In this document: piece after piece, positions 1 through 11,463 of the stretch
Numbering within the stretch: position 1 is the first letter of the stretch
Layout: every line of letters starts with the position of its first letter
Made by a program: the position numbers and the translations under genes
NCBI GenBank assembly: GCA_021442155.1
Contig: CM038232.1
Span: forward strand, 57,133,436-57,197,435
Source of the DNA: Cymbidium sinense
Taxonomy: Eukaryota; Streptophyta; Magnoliopsida; Asparagales; Orchidaceae
DNA: 64,000 nucleotides
Reading direction: 5' to 3'
Notes under the pieces: model-generated
What the model was told of the DNA's origin: nothing
Seen by the model: the letters and a program-made list of their open reading frames with translations, nothing else
Database searches by the model: none

Positions 1-700
1 TTCATGTCATTCTGAATTTTGTATGAACTTAATTAATATCTCCCATATATTTTTAGATAACATGATAGTATCATAGATAGTTAATAAAGCTAATAACTTG
101 AGTAAATGAGACAAAACATTATAGTCCACTCTCATTTTGGTGGCCTTTTGAGGTCTACTGACGGTTGGGGTATGACATCTTCATTAATTTAAATTTTTTG
201 CATTTTTCCATGGCTTTCCTTTATGGTGGTGGAGACATTTGCTTTCCACTTCTTAATTGGATCTGAGGTACGTCGTGAAATATATTTTATTAGAAGAAGT
301 TTCTAAACTCTATACTTCTTTAAAATTCTTAGAGCTTTCAAAACTCTTAAAATTGTTTTCCTAGTTTAAGACACAACTTCTTTAAGCTTGATTCAACCTT
401 CCTTTTGATAAGTTTTTCTTTGAGAAAGCACAGCTCTTCCTCAGAGCTAGTTTATGTTGCAACCACATAGCATGCCTCCCTTTGGGTTAGAAAATTAGAA
501 TTTTCATGTATGCTTATGACACATTTCTTTTGGATCCTCTTCAAGAATTTTCATGTCAAGTTGTAAGTTGAGCATATATTCCTCCAACTTAATTGGTTTT
601 TATAGAGGTTGCTTATATTCATCGAAAGAGTCAATCATCCTTTGTGTTTCAGACTTTATTTTTTGAGGTTTCCTCATTTTATTTGATTTATGAGGTTTTG
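1..700. other. Unassigned decayed DNA downstream of Tat-like gag
   Basis: This stretch follows (in minus-strand sense) the gag remnant at 700-2,290, so in an intact element it would hold the end of gag and the protease. I read all frames and could not recognise protease, reverse transcriptase or any host domain. It is AT-rich with frequent stops. It is probably the same element, cut by the window edge. Confidence 0.4.
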
Positions 701-2290
701 ATGAAGAAGACTAGTTGATTTTCGTCTGCTTCATTTGCATTATATAAAAATTATCCCTTGTTGGTCATTCTTTTAGCTTTCTTTGAGATAAATGTCTACC
801 AACCACTTTTTTCTTCTTCCACTAGTGGGGCTTTGCCTCTATTACTGTTTATATTTTTTTTGTTTCGATTGGATCATCGTGTTTATGTTTTGTATCTCAA
901 CTTGGGGGTATTGTGATAACATTCACCTTCTCTTTTTTAAGATGTACCAATATGCTGTTAGAATGAGTGAGCTCCCTATTTTGATAACTCTTTTCTATCT
1001 AGTCTTTGAAGATGAAATGGTCTTCGATTGGGTAACTTACAAGTTTATGGAATGATAATAATTATGGTCATTGACTTTGTCTACTTGGTTAGGTTGATAA
1101 GGTTCTGGAAATTGCAATCCCAACTTTAGGGCATACTTGAATATTTTAGCAGTACATTCTCTTTTAAATGAATACTGCTTGGTCATTTTCCCTTGAAGGG
1201 TAGGACCTTTTTTTTCATCGTCCATGGGTTTTGTCATTTATCGTGAGGTCATTGCATTTCTACTTTCTTTTTTGTCAACTTTGAATGTGAATGTTGTATT
1301 CACATCATATTTCTTTAATTCATATGGCTTAGGTTCCTTTTGCTTTTCTTTCATAGAGAAATTATTATAATAGCTAGTATTAAGGTCCTCTTGCTTGGGA
1401 AGCCTCTCAAACTTGGCTGCACAATCCAATAATTTTTGGAATGTATTAATCGTGGCCATGGCTTAGTGTTGAGCCATTTGATTATCAATGTTTCCCATTA
1501 AGAGTTCTACTTTATACTTTTTTGTGAGTTATTGATCACATTTTATGTTCAAATTTCTCCATCTTGTAATATATTTGGTGACACTCTCATCCTTTTTTCT
1601 CTTTTTGAAGGTGAGATATGTAATTATCACTTTTTTAGTTGCTCATGCAAATCTCTTGACGAAGAGTGTTTTCAATTTTGCATATATTTTTACTGAGTTG
1701 TTGGGCAACTCAACGTACCATTCAAAAGTTATATTGATAAGACTATTGATAAATTGTCAAAATAGTAATGCATCATTTACTCCAATATTCTCATAAGTAG
1801 CTTTGAATTGAGTTAAGTGCTACCATGGATTTTCTATGCCTAAAAAGGTACTGAATTTTGGCATAATATACCCTTTGGGATATTGTACATGGTCGTACTG
1901 AGCCAGATATAGTCGACTTTTTCCAACTAATTATTCAATAGTATCTAAAAGAATGACCACTTTGATCTTATGGCTGATAAGATCCTCTGCATGGGATTTG
2001 GTAATAATATCGACCTCTTGGGGAGCACTTAGTATAATATTTGATGGAGGTTCTTGTCTTTCCATTGAAAGTATTGGCAAATTGGGTGCAGTATTTTGCA
2101 TACTCCCAATTTTGGCTATTGGGTTGAGCATTTCTTGTGGTTTTCTTGGAGCTGCTTGCTACGTTGCAGTTACTATTAAGTTAAGCTGACTGAACAGCTC
2201 CTTCATTAGCCCACTCATCACATTGAGATGATTATTGAGTTAGTTAATTTCTTGATCTTTTCTTTGGAGTTCAAAACTCATCTGTCATTA
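700..2290 (-). pseudogene. gag: Tat/Ogre-like Ty3/gypsy gag remnant
   Basis: Broken gag polyprotein of a Ty3/gypsy element, whose product would build the virus-like particle in the cytoplasm. Read on the minus strand with frame changes. The N-terminal part (near 2,290) starts MSFELQRKDQ. Near 1,880-1,825 it has YPKGYIMPKFSTF, matching the YPxGYxxPxF motif at the start of the conserved gag domain. Around 1,600-1,500 comes YITRWRNL, the usual xFxxRWR motif, then the segment FQKLLDCAAKFERLPK near 1,430-1,380 and LQFPEPYQPNQVDKVND near 1,115-1,080, typical of Tat-group gag upstream of the protease. At least four stops or shifts interrupt it. The leader and primer site lie upstream at 2,291-3,949, so order and strand agree with a minus-strand element. 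Family assignment is from recalled motifs, not a search. Confidence 0.75.
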
Positions 2291-3929
2291 TAACCTTGTT
2301 ACAACATCAATTAGTTCTTTAGTTTCTTCTATCTCTATTAGAATTTCACCTTTAGAGACCTAGTTACTTGGGCCCTCATAATGTTATTTCTCGTTTAGAT
2401 GTTTGGGTACCATATTTCTATTTTGTAAACATGTATCAGCCACATGAACAACTTTGACATCCATGAAGTTGATATTTTCATTATTTTGGAAATCAGGAGT
2501 TGACTATTCTTCATCAATAAAAAAATTATCTTCTTCCCAAAAGGGTTGATTATTTGCATCATAAACCATTTGTTAACTATTTTTGGACCAACGCTTCTAA
2601 TTATGATGGGCAATTCAGCCATTTCATCAATATGTCTAACTTGCTCGTATTAACTTGTCTTATTTTTGATGACTTGGAGTTCTGTAGGCACCCATAATGA
2701 TTAGGACCTCCTAGTGGTGGATCTTTGATAACACATCTTAGATGTTACACCCCAGTGTTCACCATATGGATTAAGATGAGATGATTGATATTCCTCTTTC
2801 TGTGAAGGTTATTAGGACCTTCCAATAATTAACCACTTAGTACATTTATTCTAAAGGGCTCGTTGTCAATGCTCAGTAAACATTAAACTCCTAGGTCTTG
2901 AGATCTGCTCAAGGATGGCTTGATATCCGCTAATATTTCTTCCTCTTATAAAGTAAGACTTTGCTAGGTTGGCAACCTAGCTCACTAATATCTTAATTCT
3001 TCTTTGAATGTTTCTATTCTTAACTTCTTTTGGAACTTTATAGATTTTAGGAGATAATTTCCTCTTACCTTAGTCGCTCTCATGAAATTGGTTATAATTG
3101 CTTATTCCAGAAAGACTTTTTTATAGCTCCTCCAGAGCTATTTCTCTTGACCCATCTAAGCAGCTCAAAATTATTATTGGTGGGTATATTTGTTTTCACC
3201 AGTGGTTCATATTATTGTTCAGTTTGTATAGGTAATCTAGCAGCTCTGCAAGAAATATAGTATTTTCTTTTAGCTCTCTTGGACATTTTGGTGTCCGAGG
3301 AAGATGCTTCATGATCATTATTGCTTAGAGCAAAGGTAGTACCTTTTAGAGTGATAAGCTCCTTTGATGGACTATTTAGTGGATTGATAATGATAGATTT
3401 AAGTTTAGGCTGAGTAACTGCCTTCACCATCATAGGCACTGATGGAGTTGCCTTTGATAGTCTATTAAAAATAGAACCCCTCTTAGAAGCTGAGTTCTAT
3501 CCTCAATTGAGTGTCTTAGCATTCAACCACTTAGGCTCATTGGGAATGATTACATTCAGTCTTTTTCCCTTGCATGATAGCCTCTTAAATGCTTTTGGCA
3601 TTTTGGTGCATTTAGTGATGATGGAGATTGGTCCAGTCAGTACAAACTGTACAACCATAGAAATTTCTCCAAACTAGAGAGTGGCTCCAATAGAACATTA
3701 GATTTGTTAGGTTTGCCATCATGGTTTGAGGGAATCTAATATTAATCTCTCTCCCAACTTGGCAAACATTAAGTTTGTTAGGTTTGCCATCAAAATTTTC
3801 ACACTTGGTCAAGGATTCAAAGTTAGGTTATATTATATTTCTCGAACTTAAACTTTTGTAAAGAAATTTTTAAATTTATAATGACACCATAAATTTTAAT
3901 TTTTTCTAACCAAAGATAGAGAGAGAACT
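2291..3929 (-). other. Long 5' leader of the Tat-like element
   Basis: About 1.6 kb lie between the primer-binding site and gag of the minus-strand element. Tat/Ogre elements commonly have a long leader, sometimes with an extra ORF, but I recognise no protein here; the short frames at 3,212-3,439 and 3,612-3,812 show no known motif. A segment of about 20 bp containing TTTGTTAGGTTTGCCATCA-like sequence occurs twice, near 3,703 and 3,772, about 69 bp apart. Confidence 0.45.
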
Positions 3930-3949
3930 AATCCGTAGTGGAGTCGCCA
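3930..3949 (-). other. Primer-binding site, tRNA-Arg type
   Basis: On the minus strand the sequence reads TGGCGACTCCACTACGGATT. TGGCGACTCC is the start of the primer-binding site typical of Tat/Ogre Ty3/gypsy elements, usually assigned to tRNA-Arg, where reverse transcription begins. It sits next to the inner LTR end and upstream of the gag remnant on the same strand, which fixes the element's direction. Confidence 0.7.
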
Positions 3950-4489
3950 GAAATCTGATCACTCAGAAAAAATGCTCGTGCAAACCTCCGTGCCATCTTT
4001 TTAGGATGTTTCAAAAGTTTATACTTTATGTGGTAGATTGATATATATTTAACTAGATTTCCCCTAACATTATATTAGGGTTTATTAGATCTGGGTTCTG
4101 CTTTCTATGAATGCAAGCATTCATAATTAATTATCTCTCTTACTATAGTAAGAAAGCACTCTTGATTATGGTTGGAAATAGATACATCTCTCTGATATGA
4201 ATCAATGTCTAGAGGTGTGATGTGAATGACTGTTTAAGAGAAAAGGAGGATAGTCTCGATCAAGATCCCATAGTTTCATCATCCTGTATTTGTTATTATT
4301 CCAATCTTCCAACATCAAAGGGATATTATCCATAATGTCTAGGGAGTCTGATTAGCAGCCATGGGCTGCATCGTCTAAGATATTTTGAGTAGGCTAGAGT
4401 TTTTGTGTAGGTGTTTATTGAATTAAGGGTAAACTTAATTTATAACTTTATCCAATAATTCAATGAAGTATGCTTTGTAGATATATGTA

Positions 4490-5187
4490 GTGATTATATT
4501 CATTAGAATGCCAATTAGATTTTAGAAGTTCATATTGTGAACATATAGATTGGGCGTACATCTATTGGGAATGCTATTATGATTTAAAAGTTTAAATGGA
4601 GAACATATAGATTGGGTTTACATCCCTTGGGAATGCAATTTATATGAAAAATATACCAATTGGGCTTACAACCCTTGGGAATGTTTTAAAAGTTTGCATG
4701 ATGAACATATAGATTGGACTTACATCTCTTAGGAATTCCATGGGGTTTAAAAGTTTGCAATGTGAAAATATAGATTAGGCTTACATCCCTTGGGAATGCT
4801 ATTAAGATTTAAAAGTTTGCATGATGAACATATGGATTGCATTCACATCCCTTGGGAATACCATAAAGGTTTAAAAGTTTGCATGGTGAACATACAAATT
4901 GGGCTTACATGCCCTGGGAATGTTATAATGTTTTAAAAGTTTGCATGGTGAACATGTAGATTGGGCTTACATCCTTTGAAAATGGCATTAAGTTTTAGAA
5001 GTTCAGTTGGTGAACATATAGATTAGGTATATATCCCTTGGGAATGCCATTAGATTTTAGAAGTTTGCATGACAAACATATAGATTGGACTTACATCTCT
5101 TGGGATTGCCATTAAGGTTTAAAAGTTTGCATGGTGAACATATAGATTGGGCTTACACCTTTGGGAATGCAATTAGATTTTAGAAGG
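4490..5187. repeat. 62-bp minisatellite, about 11 units
   Basis: Diverged tandem repeat with period 62 bp: for example unit starts GAACATAC at 4,888 and GAACATGT at 4,950. Each unit carries GAACATATAGATTGGGCTTA, then CATCCCTTGGGAATG, then TTTAAAAGTTTGCATG. Units differ at many positions, and one near 4,650 is shortened. The array lies inside the LTR of the minus-strand Tat-like element. It is non-coding, with stops in each frame and a period that is not a multiple of three. Confidence 0.9.
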
Positions 5188-6111
5188 GTGTTCACACGGA
5201 GATAAAAAGATGTTTGTTTTGATTTTTCTATTTTAATTTTAGGGGACAATGCCTTAGTGCTATATAAGTAGTGCCATAGCGCTAAAGATTTAGTGCCATG
5301 ACACTAGGAACTTTGGTGCCTAAAGCTCAACTGTATTGGCGTTGACAAGCTAGCACCGTAAGTAGAAACACAAGTCTCAAAATCAAAGAGTGTAGCTCTT
5401 TGACATTGTACACTCAGTGTCGCAGTGCTGAGGTTCCATAAAGAATAACAAAAAATAGGTTGACTATTTGACCAGCATCAAGGCACTGCCAAAGTAGCAC
5501 CGTGGCATTAGTCAAAAAACTATTCAAAGGTCAATAGACTAGCAGACACATTTAAAAGAAATGGACAACTTTTGACCAATTACCTATACATTCTAAAATG
5601 ATTTTCTTATATGATTTGACCATTCTTTAGGAATGTTGGTAGCATAATGCCTTATCAATGCTAAGTTTCAAAATATTTTAGTGCAAAAATGCACTCTTCT
5701 CTCTTATTTCGGATCCAAGATCGATGGAGGGAGGGTTTTTCATCTCGCGTTGGAACTAAGTTTGACGATGGAGGTCTTAAAGTTTTAAAATTTAATTTTT
5801 GTGAATTAAACTAGATTTAATCTTGATTTTATCATCATTTTTCCTTGGCAATGCCAAAAAAATCATACTTAGCATTATCATGTTCTTCTCCCTTCCTCTA
5901 AGAAAAATAGAGGAATAATCTTCATTTCGCATCAGATCTATGATTAATGGTGGAATTTTTTAAGATTTTTATGTGGTACAAAAAATTGTATAAAAGAGGC
6001 TTTTAATTTGGATTCTTGCATGGAATATTACCTTGCACAAGGAGGAGCGCATGTAGTGGAGAGAAACTTGCATATAGTACAGTCTGTAGTAAAAAGAGAG
6101 GAGTGAGTCTA

Positions 6112-6165
6112 TGAAGAAAAGAAAAAAGAAGAAGAAGAAGATGAAGAAGAAGAAGAAGAAGAAGG
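6112..6165. repeat. GAA-type microsatellite
   Basis: Purine-only run dominated by GAA/AAG triplets with a few interruptions, inside the LTR of the Tat-like element. A strand-asymmetric purine tract of about 54 bp. Confidence 0.9.
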
Positions 6166-6465
6166 GATAACCCTTCTATTCTTATAGGAGTTAGTTGTCA
6201 TCCTCTCCCATTGTCCTATCAACTGTTTTCCACTCTCCCTTTGGGCGGTTATCATTGAGGGAGATGATTATTAGCATGAGTGGTTAATGTTTTTCAGATT
6301 CATTTAAATTTAGGTGAAGTGGAGCCAGCGCCTAGACACCGGGTTTACGACACCATATCGCTAATGGTAGGATGTTCATTTTTTCATTATTATATTTTTA
6401 TTTATTTGGTTACTAACAAAGGTATAATGCACTTGTTTAACATATAGACACCTAATATTTTGACA

Positions 6466-9400
6466 GTAATTAATATGCCATTAAAAATTAATTAATAAAA
6501 TTAATTATAAATTACATGTCTCATTGCTTTGAGACTTTTAGGGTCATTTTATCATGTTATTTTACAGCTTTTTGTTTTTCTCAAAATTTTGAACTTATGA
6601 TTTGTGGTTTATTAATTTAGCAATCTTAAGATATGAATTCTACTAAATATCTAACTTCAAAAAACTTCAAAATATCCAAAATATGATCTTCATGGACTAA
6701 GTCACTTAAATTAACATAGAAGAACTACAATAAAATGCCAAACATATTGATCATAATTAAAGGTATTAATGACTATAATAGACTTAATTTAGCTCATTAA
6801 TTAATCATTTAAATTATTAATAACATTAAGCAACTTAATTAATATTTCAATCTAATTTCAAATAATTAATTGCTTCATAGATAACATAGAGAAATTAGTG
6901 GTAACCATGGGGGTTGTATTCACTTTTTTTAGATAAAAAACATTTATTTAAAATTATAATCAAGGCACCTTATTTTAATAATATTTGAAATTACAAAAAC
7001 ATACTAAATATTGAATTACTTTAATACATCACCAAACTCTTTAGGAGTGTTCTAATGGTTTTTCTTGACTTTAAGAAGGAATCCCATGAAGTTAGGACTT
7101 GATGAGAATAATTAAACTTATCTCCAAAGCTAATAATTATTTTTAATAAAGTTATCATCATCTTGATTGATCCTTAACTTGAAAAATTCTTAATAAATAG
7201 AATAGAATCACCAAAGACATAAAAATTTATTATAAACCAACATCAATAAAGAAAATAAAAGGGAAATAAAACTAAATTATTTTGAATATTTAAATATTTT
7301 AATAATTTAATTACATAAATAAATCAAATAAATTATAAAGAATAAGATTAAACTCTGAATGATATGTAATTTTTATTGGAGTTTTGGGATCTCATTTATA
7401 ACACTCATGAAATTTTTTTATAATTTTATATGTTATGTTTTAATTCAAATATTTCTTAGACCATAAAATTATATAATAATCATAGAAAATTGGAATTGAT
7501 TCAAAAAATCCTAATTTTTATGAAATATTTCTTTGAATTCCCCCAAATTTAGAGATTACTTTTTAATTTTGGGAAGTGCTTTAACATTATTTATGATATT
7601 CTTTTCTATTTAATCAAAAACTAATGGTAAATTATTAATAAATTAAAAATTAATAAAAATATTTTGAAGTACTTTCTAAGATGTCTTTCTAACTTTAGAA
7701 ATACATTTCATTAAATTATGAGGTCATTTGAACTTAAATTAAAATTAAAAGTTATAATTTAAATGATAATTAAATTAAAATGTTATTAACTAAATTAATT
7801 AAAATTGATAAAAAATATTTAATTTAGATCCTTAGAGTCCTCATCCTTTGGTGAGGTGATCACCTTATTATGATTAAGGTGTGCAAAAGAGTGAGTCCTA
7901 TCCTAAGTGGGGCTTGCTATTCATCCCACTCTTTAAAATATTAAACTCAATTCAAACCTAAATTAAGTTAGAACTTAAAATCTATCTTTAAGTTATTGAT
8001 CACTCAAAATTAAATCACCCAATACTAATAAATTAAATCTCATCCTTAAACTATAAATCAAACTTTAATGCCTAGAATTATCTCATAACATAAACCTTAA
8101 TAGATTGCTAGGTTATCAATCTACGACTTAAGTAATGACAGTGCTTGATGGTGATGTACTATTTTTATTTTATTTTATGGTGTGCTATTTTTGATTAGAT
8201 GGTAGGATTTATTTGCCTATAGACTAGATGTTAGGGCATTATTTATTATAATAAATGATATTTTCACAAGGAGCCATGCTTAAAGGGGATACCTTAAAGA
8301 TTTTAAAGATAACAAATTTACATGTAGGTGCTTGATATTTGGGACCCCATTAAGCAGAACTCATTAGGACATGGAGGCTTGGCACCTACTTTTGCTAACT
8401 CCAATGTGTAAAATTTAATTGCTTGGTTGTATGCTTTTTTTAGCTAACTTCTATTTTATAAGTTTATATATGATTTTAATATTAGAAATTTGAATGTAAT
8501 TTATATTAGAACTAGGTAAGATTTATAGGGTTTGAGGCTAGAATACATGGACCTCTGAGGCTCTATGAATCCTGGAGCATCACCATTATAAAGAAGAAGA
8601 TATGATGACCTTATAAGCTATTATTTACTTAGTTCTATGCTAGGTTGCATAAAGGCTAAGCTCTGCAACCCATTTTTAATTTTTTTCATGTTGTATAACA
8701 AAGTTTGACCATTGTGGATTTTTTATATTAATTCATTTACTTGATGTCATGTTTACTTTGTACGATGCACTATAATTGCATATGTTTTGTAGGTTTCTTT
8801 CTCTAATGATGTTAGGCTTTAAAATTAATTTTCTTAAAGCCCAAAAAAATTTAATAAACTGATAACTGAAACTAAATAACTGATAATTAATTACATTTAA
8901 AGCCAATAGAAATTAATCAATAAAATTAAGTATAACTTCTATATCATAGAATCATGATGCATCTTATTCTTACACTCTTGTGTTGGTCCTTCACCTATCG
9001 CACATATGGGGCATCTATCTAGTGAGAATGGCTGCCTTCTTGGAGAAGTCAATCTTCAATCTCTGATTTGCCCATGATTAATTCTAATATTACTTACATG
9101 TAAGAATGATTGCATACCTAAGCTTGCTAAATAAATTAAGTGTCCAAAATATATAAAAATTGTAAAGTATTTTATTAGTTAGAAGCATTTCATACCAGTC
9201 ATGATCTTAGAGTTTAAGGAGTGAGTTTTGGTTCTTAAACTTTTTTTTCTAATAAACAAAAGCCTAAGACATCTTGTATTTAATAAGATTGGCAACATTA
9301 TTTAAAACCATAGGAGGAGTTACATAGTTGCCCATCTAGACAGGTTATAAGTCCAAAAGAGTCGAGATAGGTTCATACTCTTTAGTGAAAGTGAACCAAT

Positions 9401-10104
9401 GAATCCTAATTTACTCTCGCAAGATAAGGTCGAGCTTCTAACTTGTACTAGAGGTAACTTTTATTCTAAGGTCTAAGGCAACCCATTTCTCTTTTGCTAT
9501 GTGAAGAAGACCTCACCTCTTAGACATTTCTATAGTCTTATGCTATTAGAATATTAGTTCTAACATTCTAATAAAATATTAATTTAAAATAAAAAGTAAA
9601 TCACACTTTCAAAACTATAAAGCCCAATTATAGAGTAGGTTAGAGTGCTTACTAGGCTCCTTAGTATTAAAGCACTTCTTACTAATCTATTTTTGGAATC
9701 TAAAATAGCTATTATTATTTGCTCTACTTCATTTAACTTCTATATTTCAAAGTCTTGACATAAAATTTAAATTCTATAAAAATATTAACTTATTACTTTA
9801 ATCATGAATTTTCTTAGAAGATCACATTTTCTAAGATGTAATTAAATATTAGGGGTTGCCCATATAGGGAACTTGCAACCTAGATTAAAATCATCCTTGC
9901 CTTACTTTCATGTATTTGAGGTTGTGAACAAAAGTTATGGCAGAGTTAGAGCCATCAAATTGAGGAGATCTTATTTAGTGATTAAATCTATCGTAAGTTG
10001 ATTTTTATATCTTTTGAGGTGGTTTATAAATTTTTGATGTCAAGTTCAATCACCTAAGTAAGAACCTTTCAATCTTCATGGTGCCATCATATTTTTAATT
10101 AACA
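6466..10104 (-). mobile_element. Copy C of the large non-coding element, minus strand, partial
   Basis: Reverse-oriented relative of copy B (17,883-23,635). On the minus strand it starts at 10,104 with TGTTAATTAAAAATATGATG and then GGCACC, matching the TGT-AAAAATTT-TGACACC start of B and D. Further matches in order: the GGGGTTGCCCATATAGGG block near 9,852 with B near 18,125; TAAAGCCCAATTATAG near 9,620 with B near 18,370; ATATGGGGCATCTATC near 9,005 with B near 18,990; ATTCATCCCACTC near 7,920 with B near 20,125. It covers roughly the first 3.3 kb of the family and stops where the Tat-like LTR begins, suggesting that element inserted into it. No protein-coding frame is recognised. Confidence 0.65.
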
Positions 10105-11229
10105 CAAGAAGATTATCCTAAAACTAAATAAATCCAACACAACATAATAGAAATATAGCATCATACATAAAAATAATATAGATTTTATATGTTTATTTAT
10201 TACCCTTATAAAGGTAAAATAAAAAAGCAACATTGGTACTTGTAGAAAAATGTTATTTTCGTAATGTAAAAAAATAATAATGTGACATAACACATTATAA
10301 AGTAAACATAAAAACATTCTCAAATTTTAACTACACTCAAAGTAGCCTTATCCTAAGCAATAAAGGGTTTGAACGCATAACTACATTCTTATTATGCTAA
10401 ATGATTAATGGCTATAAACTATTATAGCATCTAAATGTATCTAACAAATAGTGTTTCCTAGAGCTAACTTTTATGAACTTGATAACTGATCAAATTAAGC
10501 CATTCATGAGAGTATTATTATTTTATGGCTTAACACTTATTATTTCTTGAAGTGATAAGTTTTAAGCTAATTAAACTCATTATATGCGATTCGATCATGA
10601 TTAAATAATTTTATTATTAGATGAAGATCATTCAATAATAATAACTAATTATTTATAATTTGAGCCAAACCTTGGTTCAAATGGGACTTATTTTAATATA
10701 AAGTACTAACATCATTTTATATACTTTATAATGAGTAAATATGTTAAATTTAGTTATGACCATGAACTATCATGTATGGAATTTAAAAATTCAAGAATGG
10801 CATAAACACTTAATGGTAAATGGGTTCTAAATAAATAACATGACATTTAGGATGTTTAGAGCATTTGTACAAACTTCATCAAAATGGTGTGAATCAATTG
10901 GGTAAGGATCTGACCAAATATGGTATAAGCCAAACTCAAATTGAACTTGATCCAAAGATGTGCCTAATTTCCATAAAAACTATTAGTATAGCCATAGAAG
11001 TTTAACCATTTATAATTAAATTAGGTTAAATAATTATGCTTATCTTATGATATTTTTCTTACTCAATAGGTCTAACTTGTTAATCTCATGAGCCTTCACA
11101 TAAGATTCTAGGTTTTGATGTTCACAAACATTTTTGTTTGAATATTTACTTTCATTGATCAATTGTGTGTGCTGGCTATGGTATGCTTTCAATATAGGTA
11201 CTACAAATAAGCATCTTTATAAAGATTGA
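10105..11229. other. Unassigned AT-rich spacer between copies C and A
   Basis: No recognised protein, RNA gene or repeat. If copy A were full length its 5' end should reach beyond this point, so this may be very diverged 5' sequence of copy A or DNA that replaced it. A short frame on the minus strand at 10,099-10,323 is hydrophobic only because of the AT-rich composition. Confidence 0.35.
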
Positions 11230-11415
11230 CTGAGAGAGTATGAACATTGGCTAATTTCAGGAACAAGATAATGGAAGAGCCCAAGAAGACTATAAATGAG
11301 GAACAGTTTATGCAAGAAGATTGATGTCAAGCCCAAAGTTTTTTCATTAGTTGCTTTCCAAGCCCACATGTCCTATTAGGTTATGCTTAGGAACTTAAGC
11401 ATACCTGTAAGCAAA

Positions 11416-11417
<2 letters not shown>

Positions 11418-11457
<40 letters not shown>
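11418..11457. repeat. TA dinucleotide microsatellite
   Basis: About 20 uninterrupted AT units inside copy A. The corresponding place in copy B (near 19,695) has no TA run, so the expansion arose after the two copies separated. Confidence 0.95.

Positions 11458-11463
<6 letters not shown>

Larger units (their letters stand above)
3950..6465 (-). mobile_element. 5' LTR of the Tat-like element
   Basis: Non-coding stretch between the primer site and a candidate outer LTR end. On the minus strand it would begin TGTCAAAATATTAGGTGTC at 6,465 and end just before the primer site, giving about 2.5 kb. It holds an 11-unit 62-bp minisatellite (4,490-5,187), a segment rich in GCACCGTGGC-like words (5,230-5,520) and a GAA run. 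The partner LTR lies outside the window, so the outer boundary rests only on the TG start and on the change to the copy C sequence at 6,466; it could be off by tens of bases. Confidence 0.5.

Noticed and set aside
4490..5187. CRISPR-like array in the regularly spaced repeats
   Set aside because: Units are contiguous and diverged without unique spacers, and everything around is plant retroelement DNA. It is a minisatellite.
10099..10323. Hydrophobic 74-codon minus-strand ORF as a membrane protein
   Set aside because: Phenylalanine/leucine/isoleucine content follows from T-rich DNA, and the ORF starts across the end of copy C.
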